From positions 142,235,297 through 142,299,296 of the forward strand of contig NC_133663.1 in assembly GCF_037893015.1 (NCBI RefSeq): a stretch of DNA of 64,000 nucleotides, in the 5' to 3' direction. A program made the translations under genes and the position numbers. Origin of the DNA: Macrotis lagotis (lineage: Eukaryota; Chordata; Mammalia; Peramelemorphia; Peramelidae). The first letter of the stretch is position 1. Each line of letters starts with the position of its first letter. The notes under the pieces were generated by a model, which was not told the origin of the DNA, searched no databases, and saw only the letters and a list, made by a program, of their open reading frames with translations. Below, in pieces: positions 25,405 through 39,414 of the stretch.

Positions 25405-25578
25405 TTACAATTCTGCTGTACTAGATCTCTATGCAATAGACTTGAAGTCAGGAAGCAGATTTTAAGTCCTGTTTTAGAACCTCAGTTACAATCTCTATGT
25501 CTTAGGTTGCTGAATTGTAAAATCAGGGGATTACATGCAGACCTCTAAAGTCTTATCTAGATCTATAGTTATGACCCT
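25405..25578 (+). repeat. Old MIR/THER-type SINE fragment
   Basis: 'cttgaagtcaggaagcag', 'gctgaattgtaaaatcaggg' and 'gacctctaaagtcttatcta' follow the order of the MIR-like 3' half (feature-count wording '..ctgtaaaatgaggg..gacctctaaggtcccttcc..'). Confidence 0.5.
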
Positions 25579-25954
25579 ATACATGTCCATCTATCTATAT
25601 CAGCTGTGCAGACTTAATCACATTACTCAAAGCATGTAAAGTCCCTTGTATGTTTTCAACCATCCATAAAATTTGATATAGACAAAATATAAAATTCCAT
25701 TATCTCCTAGTTCATTTTTAACATTTAGAAATGGTAATATTTGAGTCTTTTTGGACTCAAATGAGAAATTCAAATGTCAGAGAGGAATAATAATTAACAT
25801 CATTGGCAGCAATGGCAGCAGCAGCAGCATCATTTATCAGCAGCAACATCATATATGGTTATCAGACTAGAAAGTTTTTCTTCCTATCCAAATTTATTAC
25901 CTGATCCTTATCATAGTCACTGTTGTCAGTTGAACTCTATGGCACTCTTCATGT

Positions 25955-27930
25955 TTTCTTTTTTGTTTTTTTCTCAAATATCACTATCAAATTTTTATGA
26001 CATATGAACATATGAAGGGAATTTCTACAATTTGCTTTTACTTTTAAATATATAATTAAGTTACCATATAACCTTAATTTCCCTTTTTCTTCCCACTTCC
26101 CTTTAGATACAAATGTATGCACATGCAAATAATATCTTCCTTTATGATTCCTTTCTAGTTAATTTATAGTTAATGGTCAAAAAAATTCGATCACTGAAAG
26201 TATTTCTTAATTTATTATTACTGATACTGCTTGCAGCTTAGTTCTGCTCATTTTTCTACTGATTATTTTTGAAATGTTATTCATGGTTTTTCCCTCTAAA
26301 ACCTTCCAGCTCATCATTTTTCATAGTACAACAATATTACATTATAATCATACATCATGACTTGTTCAGCCATTTCCCAACTGACAAGCATCCCATCAGT
26401 TTGCAGTCTTTTTTTTTGACCAAAACTAGAACAATGTATATGATAACAATAATATAATGAAGATAATCAACATTGATCAGGAGAATATTGTACACATTAA
26501 TAGCAGCATGTTCAACCATGATAAATTTAACTCTTTTCAACAAAGCAGGGATCAATTTTCAGTTCTTTGTCACCACAAAAAAAAATTCCTATAAATATCT
26601 TAGAACGTAGAGATTCTTTTACTATCTTTCTAATCATCTTGTGAAACAGACCTAAGAGTGGTCTTCCTGGATCAAAAGATATAGGCAGATTCTTGACATT
26701 TTGGGCGTAATTCTAAATTACTCTACAAAATCTTTGTACTTGTTCACAGTTCCACCAATAATTAGTGTTCTAATTTTTTCATATCACTTCAACATTTGTC
26801 TATTTTCCCTTCCATATTTTAGGCATTCTGTGATATTTCAAGGTTGTTTTAATTCACATTTCTCTAATCAGTAATGTTTTGGAGCATTTTTTCATATGAC
26901 TATGTTGTTTTATATTTCTCTATAAGAAAGCTAACAATTCATATTTTTTGACAATCAGTTGGAGAATTTCTCATATTTTTATAGATTTGACTTAGCTCTT
27001 TATATGCTTGGGATGATTTCTTCCTGAGAAATTATCTATAATTATCTATATTATCTATATTATCTATATTATCTATAATTCTCTGACCCCAATTTTTCCT
27101 TTCCTTCTCATCTTGGCAACACTGTTTTCTCTTGTGTGAAAACTTGCTAATTTAGTATAATAAAATTATTCATTTTATACTTTATAACACTTTATAACCC
27201 TTCTTATTAACTGTTTATCTAAATCTATATATGTATATGTATAAATATATATATATATGGTTGATAAATAATATATTCCATATTCCTCAAATTTTTCATG
27301 ACTTTTTATATCTATGTGATATATTAATTTTATGCTTAATTTGGTCAATATTATATTGATATCTAAGCCCATTTTCTTCCAGACTGCTTTCCAGTTTTTT
27401 CAACAATTTCATGAAATAAGGAACTTTTGTCACTAAAATTTATCTTTAAACTTGTTTTAAACAGAGTATTACTTTAGTCATTGTTTGCTTTAGAATGTCT
27501 AATATATGCTTTAGAATGTCTAATCTATTTCACTAACTTATTTTTCTATTTCTTAGTAAGTATTAAAAAATTTTGATATTTATTTTTTATAATATATTTT
27601 AGATCTGCTCCTGTTAAACCTCTTTACTTTGGACTTTTTTCATTTATTCCTTTGGCATTCTTGTTCTTTTTCAATTCTTCCAATTGAATTATTACATTTT
27701 CTAAATCAATGGAGCAACTTTTTTGGTAATTAAATTGGGATTGCAATGAATATATGAATAAAATTCTCTAAAATTTTCATTTTTATTTTATTGATCCTAT
27801 CAAACAAATAAACAATAATTAGTTCCCACTTATTTAGATCTGATATTCTTTGTACAAATTTTTTAATATAATTTTGTTCATATAGTTCCTATTTGTTTAG
27901 GCAAGTGATCAGTTTTAGTGCTTTGATGAT
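25955..27930 (-). mobile_element. Le: old L1, minus strand, ORF2 C-terminal half and 3' UTR
   Basis: On the minus strand this is the last ~1.5 kb of L1 ORF2 plus 3' UTR. Examples are the 'ttcagccatttcccaactga' block (26368), 'gttccaccaataattagtg' (26749) and 'aattcacatttctctaatca' (26852), each matching the L3 copy near 42100-42480. It fades out near 27930. A short tandem 'tatctatat' expansion lies at 27035-27085. Very decayed and 5'-truncated. Confidence 0.75.
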
Positions 27931-29758
27931 GAACCTTCCACTGTACCCCATGCTGAGTTGGAGTTTACAGAGCAAAAGATAAATGTTCTGGTAAATGCTT
28001 AACCACCAGGTATTGGAGTGGGGTGGGTAAGAGGGGGGCAAAGTATGGACCCAATATTTAAATTTATCTGATTTATCACTTTCTTAAATTTAAATACATA
28101 ACTAAACAATAAATCAAGATAATATTTGAACCAACTGAGACTTCTGAGTATTAAACAATAATACTGACAAATTAATTATTCCTTATAAACGAGTTAGAGA
28201 AAATTTTAAAATACAGCTGATCATATAAATATTGTTTCACACACACTCACACATACAGCATGGGAAATCATAAAGAATAGACTGTAAATAAACACAGGTG
28301 AAGTAGATTAAGTGGGCATATAACTATATTCCATGTATAATTAAGAGATGCATATGTATATAAAACTGTGTGTACAACAGTCAAATCTGTCTCCATCTAT
28401 CAATGTATGTATCTATATTGCTTTTACAAAATATAATTGTATAATTTCTGAATTAAAGCTTCTTACTCAGGTAAAAAATTCATAGAATTGTTTGCATTTT
28501 TTTGAGCTTCATATTTCCCAATAATTGAGATCTTGATTCAGGATTCATTGTTAGAGGATTACCATATTGAACATAGAATTTTAAAAATTCAATTTATTAA
28601 AGGGAAATGGAGCAGAATATCACATGAAGATAAAAATGAAGAAAGAAGAGAAAAATATATTGGACTTAGTTCACTTGAATACACCAACCTTTCATGGCAT
28701 ACAAATAGCCTCTAAAATATTAATAAAATATCATAAATACTGGTATAAATAGAATATGACCAATTGAATCCATGAAAGAAAAATGGAAATTTATGCTTAT
28801 TTTGAGCCAAGATATGAAAATAAATAATAATTTTATAGTAACATATTTACATTTAGTATTCAACTCTTGTGGTATATCATGATTCTATTACATACAGTGA
28901 ACTGGTATTGTGGAGTGAGTAAAACACTAAATTAACTCAGATGGCTGGGAGATAACTAAAATACTGTGGTATAGGAAAATAATAAAATTTTTTGTGCAAA
29001 AAATGAATAAAAAGACAATTTGACAAATCTTGGATAATATCTTGAAGTGATGCAAAATATAATAGAAACATCATCAGTGTAATTAACCCAATTCTATCCT
29101 CATCTCCAAAGAATCTTTGATGAAAAAATGATAGAAAGGTAGAAAGGTAATTGAGGTAATGTACGGAAAAAGATAAATGTTTGTTGGGCATTGTAGGTTT
29201 CTTTGGCTTTATTATGAATGTGTACTACAGTTTTCCTTCTTTTCATTTTTATTATTCCTTCCATTCATCCTAACTTCTTTCATTTCTTCTTTCCATATTT
29301 CATTTTTCCTTCCTCTATTTCTTCTTCCTTCCTTTCTTTTTTCCTTCTTTAAATCTTTCTTTCTAAACTTTCTTTCCTTGTGTTTTTTTGAATATATGCT
29401 TAAAACATATTAAAAATTACACAAAATGTAAGATGAAGCAAGCTTTGCAAGTAATGTGTCTGTACAAATGAAACTTTTTCATATTTGAGTATTTGAGATT
29501 TTTTAGTGTTTAAGTTTTGAATTAAAAAATAAATATTGTAATTGATTTTGGTTACCTAATTATTTTCCAGTTTTATATCTTATCTAATCAGAGATATCTT
29601 TTACTTTCATTTATTTTGTAATCACCTTAATACAGTCTATACAGAAGACATTCAGTAGTTATGAATAGAATGTTTGAGTAAAGAATATTTGTTACTAGCT
29701 CCTAATTGAAACAAAAAAAATCTCAATTTATTGACTTTTCTTTCCTTATTTTAGGAAT

Positions 29759-29760
<2 letters not shown>
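27931..29760. other. AT-rich DNA without recognised genes
   Basis: No repeat family or coding signal is recognised. A G-rich stretch lies at 28015-28045, and a pyrimidine-rich TTCC/TTCT tract at 29220-29385 produces open frames of low complexity. Confidence 0.5.
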
Positions 29761-29842
<82 letters not shown>

Positions 29843-29845
29843 CAC
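29761..29845. repeat. (CA)n(TA)n compound microsatellite
   Basis: About 15 CA units run into about 22 TA units. Likely polymorphic. Confidence 0.97.
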
Positions 29846-32265
29846 ATATGTTAATGCATATTTTGCATTGACCAAAAATCTCATTTCTCCAGAATCCTCA
29901 AAAATAAAATAAAATCACAATTTTGCACATTATGATATCCATTTATATTATGCATTTGTTTTACAAACTTCCATAGTATACAAAGAGTTTAACATATTCC
30001 CATTTCCAAGGAACTACCCCAATTATGAGCTACCTGCTTAATTAAACAAGAATTTAAAATATTCAGAATTGGCATAACAATGGACATATTTGATATACTT
30101 TTTGCTGATTTATTTATTAATTGAATAGTCTTGATAAAAAATAAAACTTCATTTTTTTCTGGGATAAATCTCTATCTAAAATTGGAACAAGACCTATTTT
30201 TCACCTCCCATAGTCTCAGTTGATTCATTTGTGAGGTAAGTGAATCTTCTGAGTTGCTATGACTTCTGTTAGCTCTAAAATGTATGATATAATATGAACA
30301 TTACATCTATGATATAGCTTAAATAAATTTAATAACACAATGAAAATTATTTTCTTCAATCAACTTTGGAGGAAAGTGTTTGGAATGTTTTTTTAAATTT
30401 AACATAATATTAAAAATGGAACAACTTACTAACTTGCCATTAGTCATTATAAATATTACGTCATCTCACATAGACTCTAGAAAAGTAAGTAAAAGGGGGA
30501 AATAGGTGGAATACAATGATAGAAGGCAGGAGGTCAAACACAGTCTCAGATCCTCATTACCTTTTTGACTCCAGGCAAATAATTTAACCATAATTATTTA
30601 AAAAATCCTTATCTTGAATATTTTGTAGTTTCTTGGACAATAGATTGGAAGGAACCAGGGGCAAGAGTATCTCTACGTATAAATCTTCATCTACTTGGAA
30701 TGTTGTCTGATATAATCAAAAGTGACAATTCTGTAAGAAAACTTTGAAAATACTTGTTAAAATGCATTTAAGTCTTATGAAAGTAATAGAGTAATGTATT
30801 AATAACTATTCTTTTAGTAGTTCTATATAGCTCTGAATCAATCAGTTCTATAATCTCATAAGAATATATATTTCAAAGTATCCAAAAGATATTATGGGGT
30901 GGAAATTATCACTCCAAATAGTTTGTGATTTCTTACCAAAGGTAGCATTAGTCTGAGAAGTGGTGTAAAAGATATTATCAATGAAACTAATGACTGATTA
31001 GAAATGGAGAATGACTAATTTTATAGAGAGAATAGAATTAATAACATAGAATAACAAAATGCATTTGTATCACAACAATAGAGAAATAATTAGAAAGTTT
31101 TCAATATATTAAAGTTCTCCTGAGAAGATTTATGGAATAATATATAGAAAAAAATCACAAATTATGAGAACAAGGAGATTAAGCTCATTCATTAAAATTA
31201 TATGAATTCAGTTATTTTCCAATATTATCAATTTTAAATTACTTCAAAGAAACATGAATTTAGATTTTTGTTCTCAAAACAACTGTAAAGATTAAACATT
31301 TACACTGATTAGTATTTGATAAAATGGGAATAATAGGAATGAAGTAGAGGTGTTAGGCAAAACTTGGAGGGTTAGCACATCTAAATTTTGCACCATATAT
31401 CTGTGATAGAAAGGTTAATTTGTACTACAGAAGTAGTATCTTCATCAGTGGCAACAGAGGTATATCATTGTATACTAGAAAGAATCCTTGAGAAAAATAA
31501 GAAGACCTGACTTTTGGGTCTTATTTTTCCTTTTTTTATATGATCTTATATCTCATTTTATCTTACTTTTATATCTGTATAACAGAAGTAATAATTCTTT
31601 CACAGTTTACTTCACTGATTGGTATTGGAAACTATAATATACTAAAGAAATGGGAACCAGATCTGTGATTTAGATGGGTTAGAAAATCAAGTTGTAGAAA
31701 CTCATTCTACCAATTCAGGTCAGCAGTTTCCCTGAAATTTACAATCTTAAAGTGTTGCCTAGAGGTGTATCAGGCAAAGTCCAAATTAACAATATATCAG
31801 AAATAGTATTAACCAGTTTTTCCTGACTGAAATCTTAGAAAAATTTCTATTACTCTATCAGTGTATATCAAAGTATAGAAGAAAAAGGAAAAAAAATACT
31901 AATAAAGAAATTTGTTTGTGGATAAATAGAAAGATCAGTGAAGACATTCATGAGCAGACAGAAGTATGGCCAGCCTCTTTTGTTCATGTTATTTATAACT
32001 AATTAAAGATCTACTATGTAAAATAATCTATAATAAACTACTATGTGAAATAATAATTGTTTATTAAATGCCTTCTAAGCAGATAGTTTATTATTTGTCC
32101 TTCATTCTCAGAAGTCCATAACATTAAGGATGTGCTGCTTTACATACAAGTGATTTGAATTAAATGAGGGCTTTGCAAAGTCACAAATTTCAGTTTATCC
32201 TCAGTAACCATCTGGGCCCATTATAACATATGAATTAAGATGAATGGAGATAAAGACCTGGTCCT
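29846..32265. other. AT-rich DNA with faint old SINE remnants
   Basis: Two remnants are arguable: 30195-30297 ('tctcagttgattcatttgtg' then 'ctgttagctctaaaatgtat', MIR-like) and 30494-30600 ('caaacacagtctcagatcct' then 'ccaggcaaataatttaacc', tRNA-SINE-like). The rest is unassigned. Confidence 0.4.
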
Positions 32266-32295
32266 CAAAAGAGAGAAAGAAAGAAAACAGAGAAA

Positions 32296-32354
<59 letters not shown>

Positions 32355-32545
32355 GAAGGAAGGAAGGAAGGAAGGAAGACAGGAAGGAAGGAAGGAAGGA
32401 AGGAAGGAAGGAAGGAAGGAAGGAAGGAAGGAAGGAAGGAAGGAAGGAAGGAAGGAAGAAAGAAGGAAAGAAAGAAAGAAAGAAAAGAAAAAGGTAAGGA
32501 GGAAAGTAAAAAAAAGGTAAGGAAGAAAGGAAGAAAGAAAAGAAA
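32266..32545. repeat. (GAAA)n/(GGAA)n purine tract
   Basis: About 270 bases of nearly pure purine on the plus strand: GAAA units (about 32295-32352), GGAA units (32353-32457), then GAAA/GAAAA again. Open frames of 85-106 codons across it on both strands are low-complexity artefacts (Lys/Arg/Glu or Ser/Phe/Leu only). Polypurine mirror repeats of this kind can form triplex DNA; that is general knowledge and was not tested here. Confidence 0.97.
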
Positions 32546-32554
32546 TCATGTAGT

Positions 32555-32645
32555 GCTATGCTAAGTGTTTCTCCTCTCTGAATCTCAGTTTCCTGGTCTG
32601 CAAAATGATGAAACTACTATCTACTTCTAGTTCTAAACTTTATAA
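32555..32645 (+). repeat. Old MIR-like SINE fragment
   Basis: 'ctgaatctcagtttcctggt', 'ctgcaaaatgatgaaac' and 'tctagttctaaactttat' match the MIR-type 3' core in order. Short and diverged. Confidence 0.5.
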
Positions 32646-35231
32646 TTTAATTTAATGAAAATTCTAATACAGAGAGAAAAATATATACTTGATTTCTCCA
32701 AGTGTCCCCTACTTCAAAGTAAAGCAAGTAAAGTACTTTAAAAAAAGAGTTTCTTGTCATATGGTTAGTAGCTAATAAATGCTTCTTGACTAACTGTTTA
32801 TATCTTTCCATTAAAGGCCAATAATTTCTTCTTGTAGTTTTTAATGATGATGATTTTGATATTGATGGTGATGTTTTGTTACTTTGGTATTTTGAAGGCA
32901 ATTTCTAAATATATGAAAAATTCAAAATGACCAATCCAAAGTGAAAATGATAAAACAATATGACCAATTACATGGTTTTATGATTTATTAACCACTATTT
33001 TAGATCACTTCATGTTAAAAAGAACCTAGTTTAAAAGCCTGGATCATCTCTATTCCAGCATAATTAGTTGTAATGTGTGGCATAGCCAGAAATGAAAGCA
33101 AAATAGAAACATTGAAATGTAGCAATACTGCTATGACTGCAGAAGATGTTAGTTAGCATTTGATCTTTCAGGTATTTTTTAAAGATCCTTACCCCAAGCT
33201 AGTTTGCAATAATAATTGAATCCTCACTGAAATGTTCATCAGAATGATTTAACCATGTATAATCTAGTTTTCAAAAATAAAAAAAATATTTCCATAGTTT
33301 TTATTTATTAACATACTTCAATCTGTCACATTTAAGATTGCTGAAGTTTTGTCTGAGTTAATAAATCTAGGAATATTTCCATAATTGTAATATCAGAACT
33401 CTCTCAAAATTGTTACAAGAATAACATTTTCATTTTGTAAAAAGTGAGACCAGATCTATTTATTGAACAATAGTATGAGAAATTCTTCTCAGACTACATT
33501 GAATAATTTATATCTAAATCAAAGACCAAATTTTATTATAATTTGGTCTTTCACAAAAACAAATAAAATCACATATGAGGACATGATGTCACTGAATGAA
33601 AATTCCTGTAAGAAAATATTTCGGGAAAGCAGTAAATACTGAAAAATAGTAACGTTTTCTGTTATGGTTCATGAAACTGCTTCCAGACTTCTAGAATTTG
33701 GCTGCTTTTCATTATTTTTTTTTCAAATCATATTGCCAAGAGTGCTGAGATCTGCATTTTGCTATGGAAATTAACCAATTTTAGCAAACAAAGAGCAGCA
33801 GAATGTGATTCTTTCTCACTTACAATTAAGAATGTTTCAGCATTTTCTGCACTAGTATATAATTTTTCTTTGTTCTCCCACTTGCCCTTAGAGCATTTAG
33901 CATCAGTCGAATGGGGCCAGGATTACTCAATTATTAAATTTCCCACTGGGAGTCTTTTGACTAAGCCTCCTCTTTCCTAAGCAGAACTGCTGCAATGAAG
34001 TCTGTGTGGGAGGGAGATTTTGGGCATATGTCTGCAGCCTTAGCAATTTCAAAGCATTCAGGTCAACAAATTGTGCCTGCTTTTTATTCATGGTAGTTTT
34101 TTTCCTTCAGCTCAGTAGAGTGGGTTTAAATAGGAAAACTCAGATTCCCATTTTGCAATTTTGAATGCCTGAATTTTAATATTTTTCATCTAGACTGGAA
34201 CCAAATGGTTCTATTTTTATCCTGATCCAAACTGCAGTCATTCTATTTGCTTTACTATCTTTTGATAACATGAGAATAATGAAAGATTATAAAATAGTAC
34301 CTGAAGGAAATGTAAGAGTAAAACACAAAGCTGAATATGATATTATCATCCTTGTGATTATATATTTTTTATCTGTATTACAGGAAGTATGATATTTCCC
34401 TTCATTTTATTTATTTAAGTCTTATGTTTATAGTAAAAATTAAACTTGAACATAATTTTTACAGTGACCTCTTCCTACTTCTTTAATAAAAATTGGCTTC
34501 ACCTAAAATCAATTATGATCCAATTATGCACTGTCATATTTTAGTGAAAAATTTTAAAAGTTTATTATATGTATATGCTACCTTGATTTTTTCTATATTT
34601 TATTGATATTTTCCATCCTCTTCATCTATGAGCATACTTCTCTTTCAATGCAGAAAACTATCCCTTTTTTAGAAAGTTGAGAGTCAAGAGGAGGACATCT
34701 ACATAAAACCAACACATCAGTAGTATCACACAACAAATATGCCTCACATCCAGAAGAGAGGAATATTGGTCTGTTAACTTCTCAAAGGTTTCTTATAACA
34801 AAATGCAAACCATATTGTCACATGGGGAAATCTGCTCAATCAAGAAAATTTTTTTTCTTTTAAGAAATTCAAGAATGAGTAGATACAATACTAACCTGAC
34901 TTTGCCATGCTGGGGAAGAGGGTGGGAAGGGAGGGTAGAAAGAAATTTTGTAATTTATCAATCTACATGTACATATGTATGAAAATAAATAAATAATTTT
35001 TTTAAATGAATAAATAATAACCACAGTTCAAAGTAAATGACTGGCATTGTTCATACATTTGTGATATGCATCTAAATGTTCTTTTTTGTGTATGTCTAGT
35101 CTTGTTTATCTACAACACAGTGACAAAATTGAAGTAGCTTACGAAGAAAGTATATGTTAGTAGGAAAAACAGTAGATCCAAAAATTTCAATTCACCTCTG
35201 ACCAAGGGTTTAAATTATGGATTTTAAAAAA
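32646..35231. other. AT-rich DNA, mostly unassigned
   Basis: No gene recognised. A G-rich stretch followed by an A/T-rich tail at 34905-35005 resembles the 3' end of an old LINE (compare the L1 3' UTR G-tracts at 8935 and 22910), but no body is visible. The block 33655-34260 is listed separately. Confidence 0.45.
33655..34260. promoter_or_regulatory. Possible conserved noncoding element
   Basis: About 600 bases without repeat signatures and with noticeably higher GC and sequence complexity than the flanks. Examples are 'ttaaccaattttagcaaaca' at 33772, a block around 33890-33960 and 'tgtgggagggagattttggg' near 34003. The texture suggests constraint, but only an alignment could show it. No open frame or splice context supports an exon. 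Confidence 0.25.
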
Positions 35232-35245
35232 TGAAATGGGCATTT

Positions 35246-35400
35246 TTTTATTTTTTAGGGTTTTTTAAGGCAAATAGGGTTAAGTGGCTTGCCCAAGGCC
35301 ACACAACTAGGTAATTATTAAGTGTCTGAGGCTGGATTTGAACTCATGTACTTCTGGCTCCAGGGTCAGTGCTGTATCCACTGCGCCACCTACCCACCCC
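35246..35400 (-). repeat. SINE (WSINE1-type), minus strand
   Basis: Reverse-complement SINE with a perfect 14-base TSD 'tgaaatgggcattt' (35232-35245 and 35401-35414). It inserted into an older MIR-like fragment ('gggcatttattaagtacttt', 35407-35460). Confidence 0.95.
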
Positions 35401-35464
35401 TGAAATGGGCATTTATTAAGTACTTTCTATGTGACAGATAGTGTAAAGCGTTTAACTTGATATT

Positions 35465-37235
35465 CAATTACAAATCCATTTCCATATATAAATTTGTTTT
35501 TGTTATTGTTTGTAGGCAGTTTTGGAGGTGGGAGATGGAGATCATAAGTCCTTCAGAGTTGTCTTGAATAATAGCATTTTTTTTTCAAATTTGACATTCA
35601 CACCTGATCATCCTGCATTATTGCTATTACTTTATATATGGTTCTTTTCCCATTTCATCTACTCATGTCTTACCAGCTGAAAGTATCCTGTTCATAAATT
35701 CTTATAGCAGAATAGTATTCAATCGTAATCACCTAACACAATTTGTTGAATCATTTCCCAAATGATGGGTAGGCCTATAATTTGCAATTTCTTGCCAACA
35801 AAAAAAGAACTATAATAAAAATTCATATATTTACAGATTCTTTTCTATTTTTTCATTTCTTCTGTAATTTAGATCTGGGAGTGCCATTGATTGGTCAAAG
35901 AGTAGACATGATTTTATAACCCTTTGAGTATAGGTCCAATTTGCACCACAGAAATGCTGTAACATTTCACAATACCTCCAACAGTGCATTAATGACTCAT
36001 TTTCTCCATTTGCTATTTTATTTTTCAATCCTATTAGCCAATCCAATCAGTAAAAAGAACTACCTCAGAATTCTCAGAATTGATTAGATTGATTCAAGCA
36101 ATATTAAGATAGGAGATTTTTCAATATGGCCATGAACAGCATTTATAGTATTATCTGAAAACTATTCATATAATAATCATTTCTCAGAGAATGGCTCTAA
36201 TTTTTTTTATAAATGTGACTCAGTTCTCTATGTTTTAGAAAAGAGGTCCCTTACAGAGAAAGTTTGTTTTTGACCAACAATTACTATTGCTAATTGTATT
36301 TCCATCTATCTTATGCGCCCACTTCTATTTTTTCTGTTTATTTCATTTGGTCACTCCATAAAAAGTGTTGCCTTCTGACTACCCCCTCCCATAATATTTC
36401 TCTTTTCTCTCATCTCCACTTCTTTTATTCTATCCCCTTCTTCTCCTATATTCCTCTACAGTAAGATAGAATTCTAAACCCAATTGAGTGTATATCTTAT
36501 TTCTTTTCTGAACCAATTTCAATGAGAGTGAGTTTCACTCACTCCCCCTCAATTTACCCCTTGTTTCAGTTCAATGCAAAAGCTTTTTGTTAAATATTTT
36601 ATGTAAAATAACTTACTTCATTCCCTTCTCCTTTTTCTTTCGCCCAGTAGTTTCCTCTGCCATTCTTTAACTTCATCTTTTTAACTTCATAGTCAACCAT
36701 CACTTGTACTTTATCTATATTTTTTCTTATAATTGACCTAATAAATGAGAAAATTTATATGAGTTATCAGCATCCTCTTACTGTGATTTCCTTTCTTGTT
36801 TACCCTTTTATGCTCCACTTGGGTGCTGTATTTGATGATCAAATTTTATGGTCAGTTCTGATCTTTTCAACAGGAATATTTAAAAGTCTCCCATGGTTCA
36901 TCTTTTACCCTAAAAAAGAGTATGTTTGATTTTGCTAGGTAGTTGATTCTTGGATTTAGCCCAAGCTCTTTTGTCTTCCTAGAATATTCATGCTCCAAGC
37001 CCTATGATCTCTTATTGTAAAAGTTGCTAAATCTTGTCTTATTCTGACTATGGTTCTACGATAATTGGATTTTTTTTTGTGGCTACTAGGAAAATTTTCT
37101 TCTTGAACTAGAAGCTCTGAAATTTGACTGGAATATTCCTGACAGTTTTCATATTATGATCTCTTTCAGGAAGTGATCAATGGATTCTGCTAATTTCTCT
37201 TTTATCCTCTGCTTCTTGAATAACAGAATAGCTTT
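35465..37235 (-). mobile_element. H1: outer half-LINE, 3' end, linker and part of ORF1
   Basis: Minus strand. 35465-36280 is the L1 3' UTR and end of ORF2 (a minus frame near 35840-36040 covers the terminal segment matching L3 near 42100-42450). It then passes with no RT or endonuclease into pyrimidine-rich linker (36360-36720) and the ORF1 C-terminal region (36840-37235). The latter aligns with H4 at 46490-46880 (for example 'ggtagttgattcttggattt' versus the stretch at 46603). An ORF1-plus-3'-end structure without ORF2 is the hallmark of HAL1 half-LINEs. H1 continues at 38549, 40236 and 61872. Confidence 0.7.
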
Positions 37236-37250
37236 TCTTGATAATTTCTT
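37236..37250 (+). repeat. TSD of the GAPDH retrocopy (3' side)
   Basis: 'tcttgataatttctt' is identical to 38534-38548. On the retrocopy's strand the target starts TT|AAGAAA, close to the L1 endonuclease preference TT|AAAA. Confidence 0.95.
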
Positions 37251-38533
<1,283 letters not shown>

Positions 38534-38548
38534 TCTTGATAATTTCTT
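38534..38548 (+). repeat. TSD of the GAPDH retrocopy (5' side)
   Basis: Perfect 15-base match to 37236-37250, flanking the 5' UTR end of the retrocopy. It confirms one insertion event and gives exact edges. Confidence 0.95.
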
Positions 38549-38590
38549 AAAAAATAATGTCTAGACTTTTTTAGTTATGGCTTTCAGTTA
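38549..38590 (-). mobile_element. H1: short ORF1 piece between GAPDH and the next insert
   Basis: 'aataatgtctagactttttt' then 'gttatggctttcagt' aligns with H4 at about 46897-46940, directly continuing the H1 ORF1 region left of the GAPDH copy. It is cut again at about 38590. Confidence 0.65.
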
Positions 38591-38673
38591 TATATATGTA
38601 ATATATATATATATATTTATATGTGTATGCATGTGTATGTGTATGTTTATATGTATGTATATATATATATATC

Positions 38674-38712
<39 letters not shown>
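38591..38712. repeat. (TA)n/(TG)n microsatellite
   Basis: TA and TATG repeats of about 120 bases, at the left edge of the insertion that splits H1 ORF1 here. Confidence 0.93.
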
Positions 38713-38715
<3 letters not shown>

Positions 38716-39414
38716 AAGTTGGATCAATGTCCTTTATTTAGAGTGGCAACTCAAAAACAAATAAAATTAAAGGATCAAACATGTAAAAACTAAGTGTGAG
38801 AAATAGAAATAACCAATTTAGATTTTTAGTCCATTAATATCAGTTCAAGCCATAACATAGAAGGGCACTCTCAAGGAAGACAGATCATTTATCCACCACT
38901 CCCAATCATAAAATAATAATTCAATCCAAATACCTACCTACCCACTCCTTTAGCTCTGTCTTACTCCCCTCCACCCCACCCCCCAAGTCTCAAAAGCACC
39001 TTAGATCCTTTCCTCTCCACTCAAAGGGAGCCAGGGCTACGTGCCACAAAACCTTCTTGGAAATTCATTGTTTATCAGCATGAGGCCCTTAAAAACTTAT
39101 GGACTCCTGTGGTGCTTTCTCTTCTGTGATTAGTAGAAAATTTGATTTTTAGGCAAGAAGGATGAAATAAGGGGAAAGGAAGTCAGGAACAAGGGAGATC
39201 TCCAAAAATTGCCCTGGCAGGACCCCAAACTATACAAACAACTCTTCTTTTGTGTCAGCCCAGATCTGAGAAAGTGCACTATAGGCATAAACAGCTAGTA
39301 TGGGGACCCACTGCAAATCTGCAAAGTGGAAGAGGTAAGTACTTGGTGGGAGTAACTGGTGAGTGATGGCAGTGGTGACAACTTCTTCCAATAAGTCAAG
39401 TTACTGCTCAGGAC
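38713..39414. other. Unassigned insert sequence next to the pogo-like relic
   Basis: This segment is not LINE sequence, although it sits between two H1 ORF1 pieces. On the minus strand it ends with an AATAAA-like signal near 38733, which could mark the 3' end of a retrotransposed transcript or the tail of the transposon relic. Locally GC-richer (C-rich 38955-38985). No family recognised and no convincing frame. Confidence 0.4.

Noticed and set aside
29215-29413. 78-codon plus-strand frame rich in Phe/Leu/Ser
   Set aside because: Pyrimidine-rich low-complexity tract; no signal peptide or membrane-protein pattern beyond composition.
32240-32564. Open frames of 85-106 codons on both strands across the purine tract
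   Set aside because: Translation is only Lys/Glu/Arg/Gly or Ser/Phe/Leu/Pro repeats; an artefact of a microsatellite.
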